Assembly (NCBI GenBank): GCA_902702965.1 | Contig: CACRXP010000008.1 | Span: 2,705,560 to 2,769,559 of the forward strand | Direction: 5' to 3' | Source: Spirometra erinaceieuropaei | Lineage: Eukaryota; Platyhelminthes; Cestoda; Diphyllobothriidea; Diphyllobothriidae | Length of the DNA stretch: 64,000 nt | Shown here: one piece after another, positions 55,115-64,000 of the stretch | How positions within the stretch are numbered: position 1 is the first letter of the stretch | Layout of the letters: each line of letters starts with the position of its first letter | Made by a program: the position numbers and the translations under genes | The notes under the pieces: model-generated | Database searches by the model: none | What the model was told of the DNA's origin: nothing | The model's input: only the letters and a program-made list of their open reading frames with translations

Positions 55115-57480
55115 CTCAAGTTCCCTTGCGTAATGGCTCAGTCCGGTACTAGGTCATCGAAGCAGCAGTCTACCGTCATTTCGTGGAATATCGCCGTTCC
55201 ATCCGCACAGATTCGCGAGCAAATTCATTGATGACTGCCATAAATTACAGTCCTTCCTTATTGTGCGGCTGCTAGAAGTTATAATGGCCCCTAGTTCTAG
55301 AACCATAGTACCTTCCTTTCCCTATCAATTCGTTCTCTACACTGGGCCAAATCATGAGGTTTCTCGCATCTACAAGCGCGCATAGTCTTTTGGTTTTGAA
55401 GGACTGCATCTACGCCGTATAGCAACATTTGCTCCACTAATAATTCACCCTCAGACTACTTTAACTGCCTCCTTGGAACGCCGCAAATGTCCCATAGGTC
55501 TGTTTATAAGGTGGCTCGAATGACAACCGCCGCCTTCAAAATAAACACGGATGATTTATACCCGATCGAATTCGAAATCCACTATATTTCTCCTGACTCG
55601 CACCATTTTATGATTTGAGCGCCTCCTCAGGTGGTCTGAAACCATCTCACGTGTTCGAAAACTGACTGATGAGGAGCTCCGATAGTCTGGGGGCCGGAAC
55701 GTCTTGCACTGCTAGCCTTCTTGAACGAAGGAAAACCACATTCTGACATCAGGATTGAGAATCCCATTGATTTGATTGTCCATTTAGGCGGTTACGGTGC
55801 TAAACGACCTTACTTTTACTTCCAACCATACCTATTCCGCCTTTCGTCCACTAAAACGGGCATACAGAGGTGCAGTTTATAGACTGACTACTTTTTCTAC
55901 ATAGTTTGGACACTAGAACTCTTCCCGTCCTTCACCGTTTATCCATCCGGTCGGCCGTGTTCTTATGGTAGAGAAGTATAAACCAACCAATGTCTTGCTC
56001 ACACCCCCTCTTGCTCTCCAAACCATTCGTTGCCTCAATTGTGGATCTCAGGCAGTAGCTCATTCGTGTGTTTCTGAGAAAACTGTTCCTACTTTCTTCC
56101 GCATTCAGAATATTTACTGCTGTTCTCCGAGCAACAGATCAGGATTTTGTTGTCCGTGTAGCTTACCTAGATTTCACTCAACGTTCCGACGGTCCAGCAC
56201 GCGTTTTCATTGTCCACCTCGCCACTTCTTCATGACATATTACAACCGTCTCCTTCCTAACTTTCCTAATGCAATCAATGTGCCAGAACACTCCCCGTTT
56301 TGCAGAGTGGCATACCATACCTATTCTAACAATGCAAACTACCATTTGTCGACAATTTGGAGATGTGTTTCTCATCAGAAATAGGCCTATGGAATGATCT
56401 AAATGTAAAGCATTCGTCTTCCTTGACAGCTGTGAATCGTAACGTATGTTGACTACTCGTACGCAATTTCCGGCGTTAAACAAGGGGAGCTGCGTTCCCT
56501 TAGGTGTTCTATCCATGATGGTTGAATTTCCGATGTCTTTATTCGTAAATGACCAGACTGTGGACTACTTTACCTCGGTAGCTTGAATCCTTCCGGGCGC
56601 GTTGTCTTCGCTGTTTATCGACACGGGCAACTATTTACGCATTGAATTTCACGACAATTACCTTCAAGATTGTGGACCAACATACCCTGAGATAAGGGTC
56701 ATTTAGTTTCGTCTGTCTGTGTGCATGCTATTATCAAAGCGAGAATATGTCGGGAGATATTTTACCCATTAAATGCTGCGCAACAAAGGGTTGGTTGACT
56801 CTTACTCTGAATGCCGTACACGTTGCAGTCTTAGGTAATTTTGGCTCCATAGATGAAAGTAGAGTTTTTTTTTTAAATCCTTAATCAATCTTCTGTTGGT
56901 TTGTTTACTATGAAACTCCAGACAAGATCCGCGTACATTTCCATTCATTCTGACAAATGCATATAAATGTCAAAATTAGTACCCCTTTCCTCTGGTCCAT
57001 CCCGCTGCCAAACGTCCTTTCGGTCAACTCCCTCGAAGTCTTACGAATTTGCTGGACAAGTTTCCTCGCCTTCTTTTCCATTCTGCTCCAACAGGAATCT
57101 CGCTCCTTAACGAGAGAACTGCACGTATTGTGGGCCATCATCCCCTAAAACCCGACACCGCATGGCTCTAGCCGATTACCTGCCCTGGTAACCCATCTGT
57201 CGCTACTTAGCGCCATGGCAACACCGTGTGCGAAGAGCATAGATGGTCAACTGGTCAGGGTCCCCTTCCCCCCGTCCCACCCTCGCGTCCGGAATGAACG
57301 ACAGCAATTCATTCGCATGTACTAACTCCGCCGTCTCGATCAAGAGTTCCAGATCTCGTAAAATGTTCCAACGGTAGCTCCTCTGTTTTTCCTCCTCCGA
57401 CGATAATCACCTCGGTATGAGCTAATAATATGCACTTATCTAACCAGTTGTCTACCAAGCAACCGGTTATCTGTTGAGAA
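55115..57480. other. Intergenic, nothing recognised
   Basis: A 139-codon plus-strand frame (55965-56384) contains two CNC/SC-type cysteine pairs but no domain I can name, and it overlaps an equally long minus frame. I do not call it a gene. Confidence 0.4.
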
Positions 57481-57489
57481 CCACTGGGT

Positions 57490-57720
57490 CAGATGTGGTT
57501 ATGCAGTCGCACCCGAGGTAGACAAAACCCAGCCGCCTGTAATACGGGATCAGTGGTAATAGGGTTTTTTTACAGATGGGACTGGGGAAGCACAGGGGAC
57601 GAGGCCAAGTAATTGTCTGCAAAAGAAAAGCTTTTGACAATACGCGGTTTTACTCTGCGTGGTTGAAAAATAGCTACCCTAACCCTTAACCGCAGCCCTA
57701 AACCCTAACCCTGAAACATC
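57490..57720 (+). repeat. R2 copy followed by TAACCC-like tract
   Basis: GTCAGATGTGGTTATG, CAGCCGCCTGTAATACGGG and GGGTTTTTTTACAGATGGG are the R2 blocks. 57675-57715 holds CTACCCTAACCCTTAACC and AAACCCTAACCC. Confidence 0.6.
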
Positions 57721-58107
57721 CAACGCAAAAGTTAGAAGGAGACGACAGACTGAAAGTCAAGAAGGACCACCGACATCGGGTAGAAAAAGGTAGAAACGGT
57801 AACAAAGAAACAAAGTCACCATGATAACGCAATCACACCAACTCAAAATAATTAAGAAGGTAGACGGTACTGTGTCTATCAGGCGCGGTTACATAATCAC
57901 ATCTTACCCGCGGCTGCATATTCAACAACATCTATCAACTGGTGTTCGCAAAACGAACTGTTATCAACAGGCCCGTTTTGGGCAGACATTGCTATCCACC
58001 CCCCGCTTCTTGAGGCATTGGTCAGCTCGGCTGTCGGCCAGAGTTGGTGGACGGTTCTATGGTGGTCTTGAAGAAGGAGACACGATCGCTGGGACAAGAG
58101 CTTTATT

Positions 58108-58151
58108 AGCCTGACGTTTCGGATTCCTACTCGAACCCATCATCAGAGACA
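58108..58151 (-). ncRNA. Hammerhead-ribozyme-like motif, most canonical copy
   Basis: Minus strand: stem I GTCT with AGGC, core CTGATGA, an extra T, stem II GGGTTC/GAATCC (6 bp, one wobble) with loop GAGTAG, GAAA, and a palindromic ACGT stem III ending in the GTC cleavage triplet. The flank AATAAAGCTCTTGTCCCAGC matches the other PLE ends. No GIY-YIG sequence is nearby, so it looks like a solo terminal repeat. Confidence 0.7.
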
Positions 58152-58749
58152 AAAGCAGATATATGTGGTTCATGCACGAGGGACTGCAGTATTTATAGGA
58201 TGCAGTCGCCATGTTACCACATACCTATGAACATTCACGGCTCCCCCCTTCATTCGGGATCGTCGCACTTGGTGTGCTAATTGTTTGATGGCCGACATTC
58301 ACGTCGGTTCTATGGTGGATCTGCAATGTGTATTTTTGGCCCAGATACCTCATTTCTGATATTCCTAGCATGGGCTGCCACAGATGAGGTCCTTATTGAG
58401 ATAATTCGGCGAAAGCAATACATACTGGAATTGGAAAGCACAGTTGTACACCGCGGCTAAGAAAATGGTCCTCCTCTAGCGCCAAGTTGTTGTCTTGACT
58501 AACAGGGTGTAGCGTTGCAAAGCGACGAGTCATACTCCTGTTTGCAGTGGACTGTTATGAGTGATATAACGTTGGCCACGATCGACCTGGCGTTTCCCGG
58601 TCTGCTCAGGCTTGATGGCTGGCAATTCGACATTTCGAGCGTCGAAAGTGAAGACGCCCATCGCGTGACCCACGCAGTGATTGCAGCACCGTTGACCAAT
58701 GCGTCAACGTTTTCTTTTAGTGAAACAGACTTGCACAGCATCGATGGTA

Positions 58750-59160
58750 GGGGACGCTCACCGATCGTTCTTACGGAACTCCTCGTTCCGTTGTGCCTTA
58801 CGGGTTCTCACTCGAGCAGCAGCCGCACAGCGGCACATTATATAAACTGTATGCTATTACTGACAAAGACAAGGGAGACTGGAATGGCCATTTTTGGCTT
58901 ATTTGGCGTGTTCAGCCAGTCATACCCAACCCCGAAGTGTGGAACACCTGGGCATCGAACTCGTGACCTGTTAGTTGGAAGTCCACGCCTCCAACCACTG
59001 AGCCACGAGCCCGTTGCCCTGTCGGTTTCGATCGGGAATATGCGCCGCTGTGCGGCTCGGCGTTCCCCACTTCGGGGTTGGGTATGACCGGCTGACGACG
59101 GCTAATAAGCCATAAATGGACATTCCAGTCTCCCTTGTCTTTGTCGGTAATAACATAATG
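58750..59160. mobile_element. S1 SINE-like foldback with tRNA-like core
   Basis: AAGGGAGACTGGAATGGCCA near 58869 is inverted at about 59115-59143 (TGGACATTCCAGTCTCCCTT). CCCAACCCCGAAGTG near 58925 is inverted as CACTTCGGGGTTGGG near 59070. Between them, the minus strand 58948-59012 is tRNA-like (A box TGGCTCAGTGGTTGG, B box GAGTTCGATGCC). The CACCGATCG module lies at 58758. Confidence 0.65.
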
Positions 59161-59629
59161 CTTACACAGCATCTACCGCACAAACGCCTTGCTCCAACGG
59201 CATGAAAGTGTCAAGGCGGCAGGAAGTGGGTTCGGGCGCAATGGCTGACAAGGCTGTGTCACACACGACCTGGTCCCCTGAAGATGCACTGGGGCTAAAA
59301 TAGGGATGGTTGGGATCTAACAGCACTGAGAGAGAGAGCCACAAAAGACACAGTAAGGAGGACCCTCAACATCGTTAGTTGGTAACCTTCTAAGTCACGA
59401 TCATTAGTTCGTCTTGTTTGAACCTCAAGCTATGTAAGCATCCGCTACGCCATGATTAGCAAACCATGATCCTCGCAGTCTGGTGCGAGTCGACAGTTCT
59501 CTGGCACCTGGTTCCCTGTCAGTAGACGCTATTGCGCTCCCGCTGGATATACAGGTCGTGTGCATGGCCACCCAGTCACCTTAGCTCTCTTTCTGACCAG
59601 TCGTGGTGTTGTTGTTGTTGTTTTTGTTG

Positions 59630-59905
59630 GTTAGAACCTTGGTCAAGTGTTTGTTGTGGACCAGAGGGTGTGTCGGTACCCGCCTAGGTTCGTGTCCGGC
59701 CGTGCCAGCTACCTGCCCCCGATCTTCTTGACTATGCCTTGACACCGGGTCCAGGAGTGGGAGGAAGGAGAGAGTGCGGTAGATGTGGCGCAAGTCTGCT
59801 CTCACTACAAATTAATCCACGCGCAAGTCAACGTGACTGACCCATCTTGCTGTGGCGCACACGGTGTACATCGCCGGACATGACGGTCGAACAGTCAGGG
59901 CGTCC
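59630..59905 (+). repeat. Dispersed repeat R4
   Basis: Blocks TGACACCGGGTCCAGG, GTGCGGTAGATGTGGCGCAA, AATTAATCCACGCGCAAGTC and GCACACGGTGTACATCGCCG are repeated in the same order at 63430-63590, and partially at 42110-42190. Confidence 0.6.
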
Positions 59906-61860
59906 TGATAGACTCAAGTGCGGAGTGAGGAATGCGCTGACTGGCTGTGGGAACGGGTTCCCCAGTGCCGACCTCGTTCACTATTACCTCTCCTGTGCAC
60001 CAGTTTACACTCTGAGCCTCTCGACCGACTGAAGAAGAGCTTGGCCGAAGTGGCTGGCGCGGCGTGAAGGCCTGCGTCCATGGTGTTCTACGGAAGTAGA
60101 GCGGAGCATGCCTCGAGCCAGACTGTCCCCTTCTGGACTGGCATTTCTGTAGCACAGCCAGCATTTGGGACCACAACCCGTCATCCAATGAGTGTGAGGC
60201 ATGTATGTTGTCCATGGATGGAAATTACCTACTCTATCGCAGCGGTACGAGGGAGGCTTTGAGATTCTGCTGCACAGAGGTGTGGTACCTGCCTGGGGAA
60301 GCAAGCCGTGATAGAACAGTTCAAGAGCGAAGTAACGTTGAGGGTTAACTTTTCAAAGGCCATCCTCGACACGATGATAGCATAGGATATCAGCTGATTA
60401 TGGTGATATGCCCCTGCGATTAGCAACTTCTTTCTGTGACTGGGAATGCTCCCACAGGCTAAGCAGTGGTCAATTTTCAACTGGAGTCGCTTTCAAAAGT
60501 GAGAGGGTACAGACACTCTTGCGCCCCCTCGCATGACATAAGTAGTTAGAACAGCACTAGAACGTTCAATACTAAGCTACATGCGGATTTTCTGGTTCGA
60601 GGATTGAATTTCTTCATGCTTCCTCCATCTTGCATATGCTAAGATTGTTCTATTGCCCTTCTGGTAATAGCTCTAGCTGCTCTCATTTTTTTTCAATGTC
60701 TTATTCTATGGGAGCAGTATTTCAAAAATGTGAAAATCGGCATTACATTTGTTTTGGCGAAGGGCATACAAATATTTATTACAGGTCCCGCAATGTATTG
60801 ATGAGAACCGAAGAAGCGGTAATAGCATTTTGATGGGAGGGACTGTTCTTCAGTTCCTGATATTTTTGAGGCATAATATTGCGACCTACGTCGCAAAATG
60901 GTGCTTAGTAATAAAACTACTGTCGATTCCTGAGTTTGCCGTACAACCAATTCTTCACTGCCCAAATATTATCATGCACAACAGACTCTAGATGACCAGG
61001 AAACGATAGCTTAAGTTTTATGCGCATATTCGTATTCTCCTAGGCGACAAATCACACATAGTGCGCCAATTTTCCACAAACACCTATCTTTCCGACTTCC
61101 TAAGCTTCCTTTTCATTGCATCCTAATACCACTTTTGTTTCATCATAGCCTATGCCTGTTATTTTGAGCTTTGATTCAAATTAATTTATTGATTTTTTGC
61201 CTGGTTCGTTCGTCCTCCTTGGGACCTTGAACACAGATCAGTTAAGAGCATATCTTGCCAGTAAGATCATCGCCATTGGAATGACTACTGCTGCGGCGTA
61301 TTCCGTTATAAGGCAGTGATAGCCCAACTCTAGGCTGCATGCTCAATGGTTGAACACGAATCAGTTGATCATGAATGCGCGTCCCCACGCCTGAACCAAA
61401 TAAGTTCGCAGATTAGGTTCCTTGGTCGATATTTTACCCAAAAAATCCATGCGGAAGAGCAAAAAATTATGAATACCCATTTTTCGCCTATGGATCCTTC
61501 ATTTTCCAGGAGCTACGAATGAAATCTATATTTCCAGGTCTGACGGCGATTCACACTAGCTTGTACAGTAAGATCTGGTCGTTTAGCACAGTGTACAGCA
61601 ACAGAAACAGCTCTTTCGTCCAACTTTGCGCACCCAACCTCCAGCACCTAATTGCGAAATGTCGTATTCCAGGCATCCAACATGTCCGACATGGTAGTTC
61701 AAACGTGGCGAACGACGATGTTCAATACTGACGCGCGAATTCGTTTACAGTTGTACTCTGCCAGTGCCTGACTTCACTCTTCCCACGTTCACTGTATTAC
61801 GATGCCAAAATGAGGTCAAGGAGACCGGAGATGGGCGTGGATGCAGTGAAGGACAAAATA
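59906..61860. other. Intergenic, nothing recognised
   Basis: Short open frames only. GAGGCTTTGAGATTCTGC at 60252 echoes the end of the R4 copy at 63595. Confidence 0.4.
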
Positions 61861-61882
61861 AACAGTTCATAGATGTTTTGGC

Positions 61883-62375
61883 AGATTTTGAATAATTCAT
61901 ATTGACCCAAATGTGAAAAACTCGGCACATCGGTGGGATTCGAACCCACGCAGTAAGGGGAAGGCTTTAGTACAGCCAACGCTCTAACCACTTGAGCCAC
62001 GAGGCCACACCGGACGACGCGAGTTTAATCACATTTGGATCAAGTTACCCGCCCAACCTACTGCAACGTCTGGAATCCACCAAATCTGATACATCTATGA
62101 ATTACATAAGCCTGGTTGTCATCTGGTGGCTTCTGGGTGGATTATTTAGGAAATCCTGCCTGGGCAGTCAGCTTACTGTGTCAGATTTAGTGGATTCCAG
62201 ACGTTGCAGTAGGTTGGGCGGGTAACTTGGCCCAAATGCTAATAAACTCGCGTCGTCCGACGGGGGCTCGTAGCTCAAGTGGTTAGAGCTTTGGCTGAAC
62301 TAAAACCTTCCTCGTACTGTCGTGGGTTCAAATCCCGCCGAGGCGCCGAGTTTTTCACAGTTGGGTCAATATGAA
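61883..62375. mobile_element. Head-to-head S2 SINE-like foldback with two tRNA-like ends
   Basis: Left tRNA-like segment on minus (61931-62008; B box GGGTTCGAATCCCACC, A-box region GTGGCTCAAGTGGTTAGAGC). Right tRNA-like segment on plus (62262-62345; GTAGCTCAAGTGGTTAGAGC and GGGTTCAAATCCCGCC). The inner arms are inverted: CAACCTACTGCAACGTCTGG near 62055 against CCAGACGTTGCAGTAGGTTG near 62198. The outer ends match the hairpin at 18950-19090. Confidence 0.75.
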
Positions 62376-63090
62376 AATAAACGGTCCGCCTGCACGTGCT
62401 ATACACACTATATGTCCCCACATTCAGCACATATTAGGCTTAAATTATGCGATCTCCCGTCATAAAGGCCGCTATCGGAGGGAGCCGCAGCAGTGTGCTG
62501 GAGTTCTTCGAAGTAACGATTTTCAGTGTGTCATGACTTCGTAAAACTTATATTATAGACATAACGGCATTGAGTTGTCAAGAGGAGTGCTTCCTTACCT
62601 TGAAGGGGTCCACCTGGGGCCACTGACCGACTGCGAGGAGGGCTGGAACAGTTTCCGAAGTGGTGTTAAGGTCCATGTCCAGCGCTGCCACATGCGCTCT
62701 GGTCTCTGGATCCGCATGAATCGAACTCCACCGAAGGCACGCATCTCAAATTTTCTAGACATGCACACACACCCACCTATGATGTTCCCCACATAATTGA
62801 AAAGTTGGTAAATTATCCTACATGACTGTTGCATGAGTGATTAGTGTTTTTTGCTGATAAGCGACGTGTGTGCTCGTATTCACGAAGGGACACAAATGTG
62901 TCTGTGAGTGTGTGCGTGTGCCTTAAAACGGACCACGCAGTAGATGCGCTGGACCAGCACCAGGGTTAGATTGGAATCCGGCCGGTGTTATCGGGAGTGC
63001 GCACCCATAACAAATGCCAACATTGGGGAGTGTGGTGGCACGCCCATATGCAGGCTTACTCCACGTCCATTGGGATCCGTACCATCCATT
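62376..63090. other. Intergenic, nothing recognised
   Basis: No domain or repeat match found. Confidence 0.4.
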
Positions 63091-63099
63091 ATACTTTTA

Positions 63100-63290
63100 T
63101 GGTATAAAGTCTTATTCCTGCGCTGTAGACCAGGGGGTGTGGTTGTATGTCTAGGCGAGAATTTGTGCTGTGCCAGCCACCCGCACCCTCGCCCGTCTCC
63201 GACCGTCTCGACTCTGTCATGATACCCAGCCCAGGTGAGGGAGGATATTCAGGCTGCAATGGCTTCCTAATGTGACCACTATGGCACTCC
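63100..63290 (+). repeat. Dispersed repeat R4, 5' part
   Basis: GTAGACCAGGGGGTGTGG, GTGCTGTGCCAGCCACC and TCTGTCATGATACCCAG parallel 59658-59750. Confidence 0.5.
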
Positions 63291-63349
63291 CACTCAAATG
63301 GGGCCCGAACAGCCCATTCCTGTTTCTGTGAAGACCTGGTCTTTTGTGC

Positions 63350-63620
63350 CCGGATCAAGCGTAGGCGGGTTGTTTAGTTTTTTTTTTCAGCCCCTGCACC
63401 CTATCTCGCCTCCAGCCCCCTTGACTCTGTCTTGTCACCGGGTCAAGGTGGGTGAGGGCGGAGAAAGTGCAGTAGATGCAGCACAATTTCACTACTGTTG
63501 TTTTAAACTAATTCACGCACAAGTCACCATCCCTGATATCACCCTGCTGTGAGGCACACGGTGGACGTCGTTGGAATCGACGGTCGAACTGGGGAGGCTT
63601 TGAGATGGTTGCTTAATGCC
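63350..63620 (+). repeat. Dispersed repeat R4, second neighbouring copy
   Basis: CTTGTCACCGGGTCAAGGTG, GTGCAGTAGATGCAGCACAA, TTCACGCACAAGTCACC and GACGGTCGAACTGGGGAGGC parallel 59740-59905. Confidence 0.6.
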
Positions 63621-64000
63621 TCTGTGAATTACCGGATGTGAAGACATGCGCGCCGGTCCATGATTGCTACCGGCGCATCGGCACTGTGAAGAGCACAGCC
63701 TCTCAAAGTCATGGAAGAGAGATGAACACCAAGAGAGAAGGTTGTAGACGCATCAACCAGGTGCAACTATTTCTTTGGCGGTCCGCGAGTGTGGTGGTTA
63801 TCCAAACGCAACAATAAACACTGGATGACAGCATCACTGCGATGCTGACCCATACCCGCGACATTTCTGCAAGCTCATCCACACACCATGGGGCTAGGGG
63901 GAGATTAGATTTCATGGGAAGATGACATATATACGTGCTGACACTCCAGTTAAAGGGAACGTGCTGGTAACTTTAAGGTAGACAGCGCGAGGGAAAAACA

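Noticed and set aside
55965..56384. 139-codon plus-strand frame with cysteine pairs
   Set aside because: No zinc-finger spacing that I can name, no splice context, and an overlapping minus frame of similar length; likely chance.
62262..62345. Possible functional tRNA gene
   Set aside because: A and B boxes are good, but the anticodon arm is not formed, the sequence is one arm of a repeated foldback and it recurs in the window, so it is SINE-derived.

Overview
The window reads as a repeat-rich nuclear genome fragment from an invertebrate. A large flatworm genome, possibly a diphyllobothriid-type tapeworm, is my best guess, at low confidence. The grounds are one gene spread over about 35 kb with kilobase-scale introns plus one 38-bp intron, many decayed Penelope-like retroelements, tRNA-derived SINE-like repeats and degenerate TTAGGG-type tracts. 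There are no bacterial operons, ribosome-binding sites or CRISPR arrays. Two runs of N (36608-36779 and 52574-53011) show that this is a draft assembly.

The one convincing host gene lies on the plus strand from 6012 to 41183. Eight exons (6012-6258, 13172-13352, 18304-18435, 24584-24674, 26760-26855, 26894-27004, 29464-29612, 40934-41183) join with matching phases at every GT-AG junction and give one uninterrupted 418-residue reading frame. It encodes an N-terminal EF-hand region with one canonical calcium loop, a low-complexity linker, a long coiled coil and a serine-containing tail. The layout resembles the EFCAB4/CRACR2A/RASEF group of EF-hand Rab-effector-type proteins, but no Rab GTPase exon is visible downstream.

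Almost everything else is mobile-element debris in the introns and in the 23 kb downstream. (1) Penelope-like elements (PLEs): reverse transcriptase and GIY-YIG fragments near 3.9-4.4, 9.2-10.1, 17.0-17.9, 23.0-24.3, 37.8-38.5, 38.8-39.2 and 51.4-52.15 kb. Several carry, on the element's sense strand and 3' of the endonuclease, short motifs that fold as hammerhead ribozymes (3.5, 10.15, 37.5, 38.7 and 51.15 kb). Solo or paired motifs occur at 19.25-19.33 and 58.1 kb. (2) Two related families of roughly 0.9-1 kb near-palindromic elements with CAGT-like ends and TA flanks (Tc1/mariner-type MITEs). (3) tRNA-derived SINE-like repeats, some arranged head to head as foldbacks. (4) A 5'-truncated LINE 3' end at 25.9-26.4 kb. 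(5) Unclassified dispersed repeats, one of which lies beside telomere-like TAACCC tracts at several sites. (6) Microsatellites and two local duplications beside the assembly gaps.

No other protein-coding gene could be supported. Most remaining open frames are short and unconserved in appearance, or are simple repeats or antisense shadows.
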